Shown in pieces: positions 51,301-64,000 of a DNA stretch of 64,000 nucleotides (its first letter is position 1; the number at the start of each line of letters is the position of its first letter). The DNA comes from Halocaridina rubra (Eukaryota > Arthropoda > Malacostraca > Decapoda > Atyidae). A program made the position numbers and the translations under genes. The stretch covers positions 87,501 through 151,500 of the forward strand of contig JAXCGZ010001914.1 in the NCBI GenBank assembly GCA_037179515.1. The letters run 5' to 3'. The notes beneath the pieces were generated by a model. That model had not been told where the DNA came from. It searched no databases and worked only from the letters and a program-made list of their open reading frames with translations.

Positions 51301-51449
51301 CATGTTTAGAAGTTTGTGTGTTCTTGACATGCTCTGATTTACTATAAAATCGATTTTTTCTACAGACTACAAAGATACCAATGTAATGAACACCTACGTG
51401 AAAAAAAGTGTCAGAATAACAGGATAAATATGACATTAAAGAGCCTTTT

Positions 51450-51625
51450 TGGGGATCTCAGTAACACAATGCTTAGAGAACTCGACTCAGGAAGTGCCAG
51501 ATCCATGATTGAGTCCACTGCAGGGCGTTAGGAAGGGCATTTCGTCTTAATATTCTCAGCTACAACCTGTGTGTTCACTCCCAAAATAGGGATTCATAGT
51601 GACATACAACTGCGAACAACAACCA
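51450..51625 (+). mobile_element. SINE-A (plus) in the ACTR8 duplicate
   Basis: GATCTCAGTAACACAATGCT, GAGTCCACTGCAGGGCGTTA and CACTCCCAAAATAGGG. Positional counterpart of 19830-20010. Confidence 0.82.
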
Positions 51626-51746
51626 CCACCAATGAAGCCTTAAGTTTAAAATACAAACATATTAAAATAAAGTGCAAACAGTTCCAAAGAAAAAATACAT
51701 TTTCATACACAGATAGATAAAAATAAATATATTGTTCCACTCTTAC

Positions 51747-51862
51747 CCTTGTAGCTGTATGAGATATCGCATCTTCAATGAAAGAGACAAATGTCTTCAG
51801 TTCAAGTACATCTACAATGCAGGTAAAACCTAGTCCGGCTCCAAAATGCCTGTCACATGGTC
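51747..51862 (-). pseudogene. Duplicated ACTR8 exon (ψACTR8 exon)
   Basis: The reverse complement aligns base for base with ACTR8 visible exon 1 (19565-19681) except for substitutions and a 1-bp deletion near codon 6. The result is 116 bp instead of 117 and the frame is lost (TAG within 11 codons). Residues recoverable around the deletion read FGAGLGFTCIVDVLELKTFV, then IEDAISHTATR. The phosphate-loop GDQ is changed to LEL. The acceptor TATTTCAG and donor GTAAGA are intact. No other ACTR8 exon was found on this strand in the window. It is an unprocessed (intron-bearing) pseudogene fragment rather than a retrocopy. Confidence 0.88.
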
Positions 51863-51984
51863 CTGAAATATGAAATTGAGCTGTAATTTAAATAATATAA
51901 AAAACAATTACAACACACTGAGGTTACATAACTTCATTTCAGAGATAAGACATGTGTTCGTACAGTAGTTTCTTAAAAAAAAAA

Positions 51985-52125
51985 AAAGCATGAAGTAGCG
52001 CAGTGGTTAGAATTCTCAACTCGGGAAGTGACAGATCCCGCAATCGAGCCTATTGCGCCAGACTTGATTCTCCAGTTCTAAATTATATGTGTCCACACAC
52101 ATAATGAGGATTAATGGTGACATAA
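51985..52125 (+). mobile_element. SINE-A (plus) in the ACTR8 duplicate
   Basis: GCATGAAGTAGCGCAGTGGT, CTCAACTCGGGAAGTGACAG and CGCAATCGAGCC. Positional counterpart of 19265-19430. Confidence 0.85.
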
Positions 52126-52184
52126 ATAAGTAAAAAATATAATGCTGCTATCTTACAAAGGGTGGTTACGATTGTAACACATGA

Positions 52185-52405
52185 TATCAAGTTGCCATTT
52201 TCATTATAGCCTGCCACTTACAATGTCTGGTATCACTGCATCATATATTCTGGTTTGCATATACATTACACACCTCTCTCTATCCCTTCACATCTGCAGT
52301 GTCAAACTACTCCCCATCACCTTTTCTCTTTACCTTCTTTCTCATTTTATTGGTGCCAGGGACAGATGGGGGCTATTTTCTTTGCCTGTCTTGGTGTCCA
52401 TATAA
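52185..52405 (+). mobile_element. Jockey-like LINE 3' end (plus)
   Basis: GGTGCCAGGGACAGATGGGG, TTTGCCTGTCTTGGTGTCC and a short A-rich end. No (AT)n tail. 52406-53416 shows purine- and pyrimidine-rich and AT-rich degenerate repeats (53020-53300, TTAATATTAT-type), with no gene. Confidence 0.6.
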
Positions 52406-53415
52406 AAAAAAAATATTCAAAGCTCGACCTACGTACACGCTTCCTTATTATCAACCTTCTATTCTCCTCTCTCCCAACCTAAATATACACCCACAATACA
52501 TTTAACCCCCCACTCATCTTAGGCGAGTGTCCCATTGCAAAATTTTCCATACCTCTCCCCTCCCCTTCTCAAGTGATTAACCACCCACCCACTCCCTCCC
52601 TCTTAAACGGCGGTATATTATCACTTAGATTTGATTATATATGATAATATTAAAGCCTTAAGTGTGTAAGCAGCTCCATAATATTATTACAGCGATATGA
52701 TACATGGGAAGTGGGGCAGGAAAGGGTTAGTGATAGAGGGTGAATGGGGGGAGGAAAGGACTAGAGAAAGTATGTGTATATGTGTCATGGTTGAGTGGCA
52801 TTTCATCCCAAATTGCATAGATAACACTCTACAAATTAATTATGGCGAATAGGGAATACACTGAGCAGAGGGAGGAGGTGGCTGGCTGCGTTAGCATGAT
52901 TTATGATTCCCTTTAAAGGACACATTAAAAATCGGTGAGAATACTTCTGATAAACTGTAGGAGTTAAATAATACAGCTAACTGTATCAAGCAGTGATGTT
53001 AAGATTATAATTACTGTCAGTATTATAATAAATAATATTACTAACTTTAGAAAGATTACAATCAATACTCTCAATATTAATATAATTGTTAATATTATCA
53101 AAATTAATATCATTAACTTCTGAGATGATTACTACTGACTTTAATATTATAATTATTATTAGTGCTTACAAAATGAGTATTGCTCACTTATTGTTATTAC
53201 TAACTTAATTCAGATTACTTTCACTTAATTTATTAATATAACTATTATTAGCATTGCCAAAATTATCATAATTACTAATTTTGAGAGGATCTCTACCATA
53301 TCATTAGCAAAGATGTTGGAGAGTGATCTAGAGGGGATAAGTTGGTTGTCATACTTTGCCCCACAAGGAATTTCTTTCTCTGTTTTGCAATTGAGATAAA
53401 TGGTGAAGAGAAGCA

Positions 53416-53622
<207 letters not shown>

Positions 53623-54129
53623 TGAGCTGCTGGATAATCACACTTTCCTAATCAAAGCACGAACTTGTGATTATACTATTCAAGCTCTATGGAAGGGATT
53701 ACCAGCCACACAAAGGACATCACTGCCCATCTCTCCATATTACCTAGTGGGATTGGTAAACAGAGACCTTTAATAGTTACCCAGGGGAAATTGAACTCGG
53801 CCCTTCAGAGAGCTACTGAAGGGTGTTGAAAAGATCCAGGCATATTCATAAAGATTATTTACATTCTTATATATGAACAGTTATCAAAATTATCTAATAA
53901 TTTATTATCATTATACCGTAAGTCATGTTTTATTTCTTCTATTTGGTCACATTGGGAATGCAATGTAATTCACACTTTACTTCAGAAACTAGAGAAGCTC
54001 CTCTCACCTCTGGTCATGTACTGCAGGTGTGTCATATCGTCGTCATAACTTAAAGTATTGGTAGACAGATGAAAAAATAAGTCACTAACTTGCCCCTACT
54101 CGGTATTATCAGAATGGAACTAAAACTGC

Positions 54130-54300
54130 AGTTTTATGAGTCGCAATTAGTCCCCATTTGAATGTAAGTCGACAGAGACATGCTGGAGTTGCGGGATTAA
54201 GGTTAGATGCCCTTTCAAATGCCGTGCGAAAGGCTAGAACCTGTGTAAATTCCTTCTCGACTCATGCAATTTACCATTGAGCTACCGCAACCCCCTTTGC
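54130..54300 (-). mobile_element. SINE-A (minus)
   Basis: TGCTGGAGTTGCGGGATTAA, GATGCCCTTTCAAATGCC and TACCATTGAGCTACCGCAAC. Confidence 0.8.
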
Positions 54301-54329
54301 CAAAAATAAGCCGCAGAGGCTGAGGCCTG

Positions 54330-55180
54330 GGTCAGAGCTGCTGAGGCCGAGGCCTGTTTGGGTAGCTATCACTAAGACTCAAATAAACAGAATACAAAAG
54401 CTTAATAATTTTGCAGCTCGAGTTGCCCTGGGAGGAATAGGAAAATATGACCACATCACACCAGCTCTCAATAAACTTGGGTGGCTGCGGGCAAAAAACA
54501 AGGTCACTTATGCTATTTATGTTTTTGTATACAAAATTTTGGACCATCATTATCCTAGCTGGCTATTTGATTTAAAAACAGTCAGGGATATAAGGGGAAC
54601 CAACAAAAGACAGAGCAGTGAGCTCTTTATTCAGAGAACAAACACAGAAGCAGGTTCAAAGATGATCACTATTAAAGGGCCAACTCTCTGGAACAATATT
54701 CCAGAGAATCTTAAAAATGCATCTTCCTTCACAGCTTTCAAAGGCAAACTATATAGTTTTCTTTTGGACAAATAGTTGCTGTTCACACATAAACTAAACT
54801 TGATTTAATGCAATTTCCCTTAACACTAACCTCTCTATATGTAAACTGATATCGACTTCTCTGTTCTCTAAGTTAAGAACTAATTATTCTCATTGAAAGG
54901 AAAACAAATATGGTAATGATGCCGATAATAACGATACTGTATCTAGTGTTATTATTACTATATTATTAACATTATTGTTAACATTTTTATTACATCATTA
55001 TTATTTTCTTTGAAAGCTACATTTAATTTAACGGTATGTATTAGCCTCTTACTTATTAGTTCAATTATATGTCTCCTTATAAGTTTACTTTTATTTTTAG
55101 AAGAAAAACTATTGTACAAAAATGGAAATAAATGTTTGTTGTTTGTTTGGGCCACAGAGACCAAGGCCTCCAATAATCAT
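54330..55180 (+). mobile_element. Jockey/Daphne-type LINE 3' end, 5'-truncated
   Basis: An open C-terminal stretch (about 54350-54775) reads VAITKTQINRIQKLNNFAAR, VALGGIGKYDHITPALNKLG, HHYPSWLFDLK, NKRQSSELFIQRTNTEAGSK and GPTLWNNIPENLKNASSF, then TAFKGKLYSFLLDK and a stop. This is the post-RT domain (INRIQKLQNFAAR...GP.LWN.LP) of Jockey-superfamily LINEs. There is no visible frameshift in the ~140 codons kept, so it may be younger than the other fragments. The 3' UTR runs to AAATAAATGTTTGTTGTTTG near 55125-55150. Confidence 0.75.
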
Positions 55181-55399
55181 TAATGACATGAAACCTCCCT
55201 TTTACTGAAAAAAACATTCGAAAAAAGCTGCATGGCTCATTTCATCCCAAAAGGAACTTAAAATAAAAAAGGAACTATTGAAAAGACAGCCAAAATGTGT
55301 TACTGCTTTAGTGCTAAGAAGGAACACTACCCGTGCAATGGTGTAATGACATTGCAACCAAAACTTGCAATAAGCTCAGATTACTATAACTTATAAAGC

Positions 55400-55565
55400 A
55401 ACGTTTAATGTGTCATAATTAGTCTCTATTCAAATGGGGATGGACACAGCCATGTTGGAGCTAGGGAATTCAAGCTGGGGGCTCTTTTGAATGCTTTGCG
55501 GTGGGTTAGAGGACAAATTAGTTGCTTTTCAACTCGTGCTCTATCACCGAGTTACTACGACCCAT
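55400..55565 (-). mobile_element. SINE-A (minus)
   Basis: TGTGTCATAATTAGTCTCTA, GTTGGAGCTAGGGAATTCA and CTATCACCGAGTTACTACGA. Confidence 0.8.
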
Positions 55566-55584
55566 AAAACACTGTAGTTCAGTA

Positions 55585-55790
55585 ATGTAATTGGTTTTAC
55601 ATCACGGACTCCATTTTCTATTGAGGACTAGGATAGTCCCTACTTTTGAAGGACCTTGTTGTTGGCAAGTGTGACCATTATTCTGAGTGAATGTCCTTTA
55701 GAACCTCAGACCGTGGCAAGACTCGAACCCACGACCTGGTGATGCAAAAGTTGCGAGTATTACCACTCGGCCACGACAGACACTGACTAC
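55585..55790 (-). mobile_element. SINE-B (minus)
   Basis: CATCACGGACTCCATTTTCT, GAAGGACCTTGTTGTTGGCA and AGACTCGAACCCACGACCTG. The B box here is canonical (GGGTTCGAGTC in reverse). Confidence 0.83.
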
Positions 55791-56299
55791 TGTAGCTCAG
55801 TAGTATTTACATTATATGATAATCCCCAGATTTCTGAAAACCTCCCATAAGCTACACCTGATACCCTTCCTATACATAAAAGACTCATTATCCTAACAAA
55901 AAGATTCAAATTCATATTGCCTTCTTCAAGTCTATAGTGCCTACAGTAAAAATTTAAACATGCTGGGAAAATACTAGCTTTAAACTGTGATATTCAATAC
56001 ACTTTTTTCAATAATTTCCACTAATTCTAATGTTCAATAGCTAGGAAAAACAGTTTTTGCACAATTCATGGACTGAGAAAATGTAGAGCTACCCTCAGAA
56101 CCCCATGCAAAGTTAAATAACCCCATAAATTGTTAGGTTAGATTAAACGACTTGCCTTGTCAATATAAATAATCCTAGATGCCCCGGGGTCACCATTCTC
56201 CACAAGATCCCAAAATTCTTGTTGGAATATAAAAAGTCAATTATATTATCTTGATATGTTCTGAGACGATATGAACATGATGAGAGATCAGCAATTGGC
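55791..56299. other. No recognised feature
   Basis: Unique-looking AT-rich sequence upstream of the CR1 copy 2 tail. Confidence 0.4.
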
Positions 56300-56392
56300 T
56301 GTGATTACCTAATTGTGATTACCTAATTGTGTTTACGGGAAAGAGCCCAAAGCTCGTATCTTCCCGTCTCCTGATCGGTTCCATTTTTAGAC

Positions 56393-59214
56393 TTAGTGAT
56401 ACTTATCATACCTGTCCTTAAAACTATGGATTGAGATAGCATTAACTACCTCCTCGCTTAGCGAATTCCAATTATCAACTACTCTTACACTGAAAAAGTA
56501 TTTCCTTACATCCTGCAAACAAGTTTTCTTACGAAGCTTCAAACTATGACCTCTAGTTCTAGAGCCAGCCATATCGAAATATCGATCCCTATCCACTCTA
56601 TCATAACCATGAAGGAATTTAAAGACTGTCACCATATCCCCCCTTACTCTTCTAGCTTCGAGTGATGGCAAGTCTAATTCCCTCAGCCTCTCATCATAAC
56701 CGAGATTGCGTATTTCTGGCACCAGTTTCGTGGCATGTCTTTGAACTTTTTCAAGCTTAGCTATGTGCTTTTTCAAGTGCGGATTCCAAAAGGGGGCTGC
56801 ATATTCGAGTTTTGGCCTCACATAGGTTACATAAATATTTCTGAACATTTCCTTGTCCATGTGCCTGAAGGCTACCCATACATTTGATAAGAATGCATAT
56901 GCTGCCCTTACTACGCCATTTATATGTATTTCTGGAGACAAATCTGCCAGTATGTTTACTCCTAGATCTCTCTCATTTTCTGTCTCTTGAAGTTGTACTC
57001 CAGCCACCGAGTAGTCAAGCTTGGGCCTTCTTGCACTTGTACCCATTCTCATTACCTTACATTTTGAGGTATTGAATTTCATTAGCCACTTTTCTGACCA
57101 CTCATGCAGATTATTTAGATCCTCCTGAAGTTCTCTACCATTGTTCTCGTTTTTTACTTTCTTCACAATCTTTGCATCATCTGCAAACATATTCATGAAT
57201 GAATTTACACACTCTGGTAGGTCATTTACATATACAAGGAACAAAAGTGGCCCTAAAACTGAACCCTCTGGAACTCCACTACTAACTCTTCTCCATTCAG
57301 ACACTGAGTGTCTTACTCTAACCCTCTGTTCCCTTCCTTCTAAGTAAGTTTTTATCCATTCCAAGACATTTCCACCTATTCTAGCCATTGATTGCAGCTT
57401 CCTAATAAGTCTCCCATGTGGAACAGTGTCAAACGCTTTCTGGAAGTCTAGGAATATGCAATCTGCCCAGCCCTCTCTTTCCTGTAAGATTTGGCTTACC
57501 TCATCATAAAATTCTAATAAGTTTGTTACTGTTGATCTTCCTTCTCTGAAGCCATGTTGCCTCACTGACAAAAAGTTGAAGGATTCCAAGTGAAGAGAGA
57601 TATGTTTCCTTAGTAGTTTCTCCATAAGTTTGCAAACTATGCTGGTCAAGGAAACTGGTCTATAGTTCAGAGCCGTATCCCTCCTTCCCTTTTGAAGATA
57701 GGTATCACATTTGCTTGTTTCCAGCATCTTGGAATCTCCCCCGACTCCAGTGACTCCTTAAATATGATACTTAGTGCCACTGACATTGTGTTTGCGCATT
57801 TTTTAAGCACATGAGGGGATATGTCATCAGGACCTGTAGCTTTATGAACATCTAAATCCATCAGCGCCTTGCATACCTCTGTGGCTGTAAGGTTGATGTT
57901 CTCTAATACCGGCCCTTGAGCTTCTATCACTGCAATCTGAGGGGGTGGGGTATTTTCTACTGTAAATACTGACTGAAACTCCTTGTTCAATTCTTTGCAG
58001 ATCTCTTTGTCCGTCTCAGTGATGCTTCCATCCGCTCTCTTTAGCCTTAAAACCTGTTCTTTTACCTTCAGTTTTCCTCTGATAAAGCTGTGGAAAAGCT
58101 TGGGATTTTCTTTAGCCTTCCTGGTGATGTCCCTCTCATAATCTCTCTCTGCCTCTCTCCTTTTACTTAGGTAGTCATTTCTTGCTCTTTTGTAGGTTTG
58201 CCAGGCATTTATGTTTTTTCTCCTCCTATACCTTTTCCAGCATTTGTCTCTCCACTCCTTAGCTCTTTTACACCCATTATCGAACCATTTCTCTCTGGCA
58301 TGAATTACACCTACTTTGGTGACAGGTATGCAGCAATCTACTATCTTCCCATATTTCTCACAAAAGATGTCATACATTTCTTGTACAGATTTGTTGTAAA
58401 ATAAGGTTCTCCAGTCAATAACTGCAAAAAGCTCATTCATTTTGATGTAATCTCCTTTCGGATAGTTCCTCCTCATGTCCTCAGTGCCTCTACTCTCAGG
58501 AAGAATGTCTTCAATGATATACTCCATCAACAACACACAGTGGTCACTCTTTCCAATTGGTGGTTCATACTCAATATTTTCAATATCCAACACATTATCT
58601 GTGAACACCAGATCAAGTAGTGATGGCTCATCCCCACCCCTGGCTCTTGTTGGTTCCATTACATGTTGGTGTAGGAAATTCCCTTGTACGCAATCTAGGA
58701 ATCTTGCCCCATATGAGTCCTCACCACTGTGTGGGTCAAGATTTATCCAATCTATCTCTTTATGATTAAAGTCTCCCATAATCAAAATCCTACATTTTTT
58801 CTCCCGCGCCATGTTAACAACTGAGTTTATGACTTCAATCGTACCTATATGACTTTCCTCATAAATTTCAAGCCTATTTTGGTTCCTTGGTGGGTTGTAT
58901 ACAACAGTTATTATAATGCTCTCTGACCCAGTATTTATGCGAGCAACAAGAAATTCCCTGAACTCACTTTCTATAGCCAAGTTTATTTCTTCAACTTGAA
59001 TCCTCTCACTTATGAGCAGTGCTATCCCTCCACCAGTCCTCTCAGATCTTTCGACCCTTAGTATTCTGAAGCCCTTAGGAAAAACTGTGACACTGTTTAT
59101 GTCCTCACTCAACTTAGTCTCTGTAATTGCTACTATATCTGCCTTACTGTTGTGAATCCTATCTTTTAATTCTACTGCCTTACCAGCTAATCCATCAGCA
59201 TTTGTGTATAACAA
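56393..59214 (-). pseudogene. CR1 ORF2 copy 2: endonuclease-RT with a single frameshift
   Basis: Same domain order as copy 1. The APE endonuclease and pre-RT region lie in the 59214-57667 frame (ITETKLSEDIN, GDFNHKEIDWINLDPHSGED, KSDHCVLL, then CWKQANVIPIFK). The RT core and C-terminus lie in the 57727-56393 frame (NYRPVSLTSIVCKLMEKL, FLDFQKAFDTVPH, SSGVPEGSVLGPLLF, MFADDAKIV, then SFKDRYDKYH and stop). One base is missing at about 57690 compared with copy 1 (CCCTTTT against CCTTTTTT), which separates the halves. The VPQGS motif is VPEGS here. Copy 1 is intact where copy 2 is broken and the reverse, so neither makes a full-length protein. The expected length is about 940 residues. Confidence 0.93.
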
Positions 59215-59216
59215 TC

Positions 59217-60293
59217 TTAATGAGGCCCCATCCCCTGATCTTCTGTCATTATCTTCTTTATCTCCCCTTTGTCTGGAAGTATTCTGTAACGAAAATTTTT
59301 CTTCTCTTCTTCATTTCTTTCATCATTTAACCTTCTTGCCTCTTGCAACAAGTTTTTGATCTTTCCCATCTCTTCCTGTGTTCTGTATCGTCTAATGAAC
59401 ACTTCTTTGCATTCTTGAAGGTCTTTTAGACTTTTTTTTCTCAACAATATTTCCCTACATGTCTCCCCTCTCTCAAAGGTTACTTTTGTTGGTCTCGGCT
59501 TTCCTTCCCTCGAATATTTACCTAGTTGGTGTATGTTTACAATATCCTCAGGACCACATACTACTCCAAGCTTTCTTATCAGGTCTACAACGTTAGCTTT
59601 ATTTTCTTCAAGTCTCCCCTGCCATGTTGGCTCCTGGGATTCACTTATGCCTGAGATTACCACTGTCTTCTCCTTATCAAGTGCCTGTCTGATGAGTGGG
59701 TTTGCCCTTTCCATCACAACGTCTTTAATTTTTTCGATTACTGTCTCTTTATAGTCAACTGTTTGTATGTTTTCCAGTGCCACCACCTTTACAGCCTCTT
59801 TTACTGCCACATTCCCCTTTAGTGCATCAGCAAAGGACGTTTTCATGGCATCATTTTCCATATTCAGCTCCTGGAACTCTTTTCTGAACTGTTCAATGTT
59901 TTCCTTAATCTGAACATTCCAAGCAGCAATCTCGTCTCTCTCAGAAGAGAGCAGTGAACTAACATCTAATTCCTTTAGGTTGTCATTTAGATGTTTGTTT
60001 TTATCTTCTTGTTTAGAAATTCTAGATTCTAGTTGACTCTTTTCCCCTTCCAGCTTCTTTATTCTTTTTTCTAGTTCCTTTCTCTCCTGCCCTTGTGCTT
60101 TATTTGCTTCCTCCAAAGATCTTATTTGTTCTCTGAGTGTTTCATTCTCTTTCATTTCTCCATCCATATTCCGAATTTTATCAAGGCCCATAACCATTTC
60201 CTCCAACTTCTTGATTCTCTGTTTAAGTCCTCTGATGACTACCCCCTCTCCCGACCCATGGGCGGGAGAGGTTTGGGACAGAGATGGCTTCAT
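59217..60293 (-). CDS. CR1 ORF1 protein (coiled coil plus RRM-like)
   Basis: An intact 358-codon frame. LINE ORF1 proteins bind the element's RNA and form the ribonucleoprotein used for retrotransposition. Residues about 20-150 are rich in Lys/Glu heptads (LKQRIKKLEEMV, RSLEEANKAQ, RKELEKRIKKLEGEKSQLES), predicting a long coiled coil for multimerisation. Residues about 205-300 look like an RRM and following C-terminal domain ([54 protein letters not shown]). The end (PDKGEIKKIMTEDQGMGPH) overlaps the ORF2 frame. MKPSLSQTSPAHGSG is taken as the start because it is the first ATG of the open frame. There is no zinc knuckle. Confidence 0.85.
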   Translation of the reverse strand: MKPSLSQTSPAHGSGEGVVIRGLKQRIKKLEEMVMGLDKIRNMDGEMKENETLREQIRSLEEANKAQGQERKELEKRIKKLEGEKSQLESRISKQEDKNKHLNDNLKELDVSSLLSSERDEIAAWNVQIKENIEQFRKEFQELNMENDAMKTSFADALKGNVAVKEAVKVVALENIQTVDYKETVIEKIKDVVMERANPLIRQALDKEKTVVISGISESQEPTWQGRLEENKANVVDLIRKLGVVCGPEDIVNIHQLGKYSREGKPRPTKVTFERGETCREILLRKKSLKDLQECKEVFIRRYRTQEEMGKIKNLLQEARRLNDERNEEEKKNFRYRILPDKGEIKKIMTEDQGMGPH

Positions 60294-60562
60294 TTTTATG
60301 TTCTCCCTCTCACAGAATATAGAAAGAAGACGAGAAAGAGGAAAAAAAAAAAGAAGAAAAGAGAAAAACTTCTAATTTACCTTCACACAGAATTTTTATA
60401 TCTCCGTATAAGTGCTATTTAGTGACTCAGTTTGTCTCCTTTCTGGTAACACACATCTTAACTTAAAAACTTGACCATGGTAATTTAAGTATAAAAAGAA
60501 AAAGAAAAAACAAAAGTCAAACCTGAAGGAAAATTCGAATTTGTGTTCGAGGTGGCACCCAC

Positions 60563-60645
60563 CTGTTTCTGTACATTTGTCTCTGAGCATTTGCACAGCA
60601 GGGTCATCTCTCACTAGCTTTAAAACTTTCACAGAAGACCTCCAT
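60563..60645 (-). CDS. Possible orphan exon, unidentified gene
   Basis: On the minus strand, acceptor TTTTATTACAG and donor GTGGGT bound 83 bp that read, with one leading base, WRSSVKVLKLVRDDPAVQML, then RDKCTETG. The sequence is not repeated elsewhere in the window, is free of stops and has balanced codon use unlike the AT-rich surroundings. The family was not recognised. CR1 copy 2 lies directly downstream on the same strand and could have inserted into its intron. It may also be chance or part of an unknown transposon. Neighbouring exons were not found. Confidence 0.35.
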
Positions 60646-60679
60646 CTGTAATAAAATGCTTCATTAAATTATATGCACA

Positions 60680-60975
60680 TATGTTTTGGCAATTCTTTTT
60701 GGCCTCTCCCATCAGGGGTCATCCTATTGTCTCAATCATCTCTATATCGCCCCATCTCTAGCATTCTCCTTCATCACACCAGTCCCTCATGCCTCCGTCA
60801 CCAAATCTATAAACCCCCTTCTTTGGTCCACCTTCCCCACTGAATTTTTAACACTCCCCTCATCCCTACTCAACACATGTCCAAACCATCTCAGTCTCAC
60901 CTTTCTCACAATGTCCCTGAACCATTCTACATGTGCTGTCCCTTTAATATTTAACGAAATTAAGTACAAAATTTT
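60680..60975 (-). pseudogene. LINE pol C-terminal fragment
   Basis: The minus strand reads GTAHVEWFRDIVRKVRLRWF, then GHVLSRDEGSVKNSVGKVDQ and RRGFIDLVTEA. This is the end of an RTE-type pol (LRWFGHV.RRDE...GRPK..F.D.V.E) with substitutions and a stop. It may be the family of 4440-5320. Confidence 0.7.
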
Positions 60976-61705
60976 TGTGGCTTAAAAATATTTAATATGA
61001 AGGCAAATGATTCTGAGCTGTTTTAATGGTACTAGATACGACGAGTAAAGAAAATTGCAAGGATCTGACATCTGCTAAATTTATTTTTCTCTAAGATTTT
61101 CAGTATTCTAGGCTGGTTATTCGCTGATAAGACCTTTGGAAAGCATCATGTAGTGCCAAAAGCTTAGGACTGCCAAGCCATAAAATAAAAATTGGGACTT
61201 CAATCTATACCCTCACTATATTTGGGCAAATTATGGGAAAAAAATAGGCCTAATCAATAAAGGTAGTTTTACAATACAGCTTTAAACAAAAGCTTAAGAT
61301 TAATCTAGCTTGATTCCAGGGGTGTGATATTTCCGTGGATTACAGAAGGTGTAACTCCAGCATTATATCAAAGATATACAGCTTTAAAATCCAAGTTCAA
61401 AACAATATTGTTCAAGTGAATACGAGCTTTATATCTATTAAAATATGTAAAGGAGGAACCAGGGGGCACAGGCCCTGATCAGAGTAGAATAACACTATCT
61501 GTACTCAGGTTTGGATATATATTCTAAGCTCCCCTGCCCCCAAAAAGCATCCCGATTTCTATACTTCTTAACAATCATTGCTCTAGGAGAAGAGAGGCCT
61601 CACCTGATGGTAATAAGGGTCAGATATGTTTGAGGCAAGCTAAAAACCATAAGAAACATTTTAAATTCTGAATAAAAATGGTGTATCTCAAAAAAATCAA
61701 TAGTT
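60976..61705. other. No recognised feature
   Basis: AT-rich, no ORF or repeat head recognised. Confidence 0.4.
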
Positions 61706-61709
61706 TATA

Positions 61710-61880
61710 TTGTTTTAATTCTTTATGCCACTATAATCCCCACTGAGAGTAGACACAGACATATTGCAAATGGGGAATTAGGACTGGAAGCCCTTCCTAT
61801 TGCCCCGCCGTGAGCTCAAACGAGGGTCCGTCACCTCCCAAGTCGAGTATTCTACCACTGTGCTACAAAAGGTCCCCAGA
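61710..61880 (-). mobile_element. SINE-A (minus)
   Basis: TATGCCACTATAATCCCCAC, GGAAGCCCTTCCTATTGCCC, ACGAGGGTCCGTCACCTCCC and TCTACCACTGTGCTAC. The ORF starting at 61810 is within it and downstream, not a gene. Confidence 0.82.
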
Positions 61881-63956
<2,076 letters not shown>

Positions 63957-64000
63957 AATAAAAGTGGATTAGGTGAAATTTGAATGCAATTCCCCATTCA

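Larger units (their letters stand above)
56300..60300 (-). mobile_element. CR1-clade LINE, copy 2, near full length
   Basis: Best-preserved mobile element in the window: ORF1 (60293-59217), overlapping ORF2 (about 59230-56393) and a ~90-bp 3' UTR ending in two AATTAGGTAATCAC units at 56301-56330. The 5' UTR extends into about 60300-60450 with no clear edge. It differs from copy 1 at scattered sites only, which suggests recent activity of the family. Confidence 0.94.

Overview
This is a window of eukaryotic, arthropod-type nuclear DNA, most likely from a decapod crustacean (crab, crayfish or shrimp). That placement is an inference from three things: very long (AT)n tracts, dense tRNA-derived SINEs of decapod style, and CR1, RTE and Jockey-type LINEs together. 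There is no prokaryotic gene organisation. By eye, well over half of the sequence is transposable element or microsatellite.

One host gene is clear. Six exons on the + strand between 19565 and 34687 encode the C-terminal 329 residues, with the stop codon, of actin-related protein 8 (ACTR8/ARP8), the INO80 chromatin-remodelling subunit. All exon junctions are in phase with GT/AG sites. The N-terminal half was not found and probably lies upstream of the window. Its introns hold a CR1 LINE (23830-27041, antisense), an RTE LINE (28755-32310, antisense, carrying a nested CR1 3' end), a Tigger-like MITE, a ~70-bp minisatellite and many SINEs. The last exon is preceded by tandem copies of its own 3' splice site. 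A second, inverted and mutated copy of the first visible exon lies at 51747-51862. It shares flanking intron sequence and the same SINE insertions, so part of the gene was segmentally duplicated.

Layout. 1-19.5 kb: microsatellites, LINE 3' ends, a tandem tRNA-like array (1.5-2.8 kb), trinucleotide satellites, SINEs and a PIF/Harbinger-type element with a MADF-domain remnant (12606-13301). 19.5-34.7 kb: ACTR8. 35.0-40.3 kb: a large palindrome with ~1.95-kb arms and no coding capacity, plus a partial third copy. 40.4-50.6 kb: decayed LINEs (RTE and Jockey types), an internally deleted Ty3/gypsy element (43893-46085) and an internally deleted Tigger/pogo transposase (about 49.1-49.4 kb). 50.8-52.1 kb: the duplicated ACTR8 fragment. 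54.3-60.3 kb: a Jockey/Daphne-type LINE 3' end and the best-preserved mobile element, a CR1 LINE with intact ORF1 and a once-frameshifted ORF2. 60.5-64 kb: one possible orphan exon, LINE and SINE pieces and a 340-bp (AT)n tract.

The most unusual observations are the non-coding palindrome 3' of ACTR8, the tandem splice-acceptor duplication, the inverted ACTR8 exon copy (which shows a microsatellite born in one paralogue only), the tandem tRNA-like array ending in an inverted copy, and the repeated link between LINE 3' tails and (AT)n arrays. All alignments were made by eye, so element edges are approximate unless an exact splice site or target-site duplication is given.
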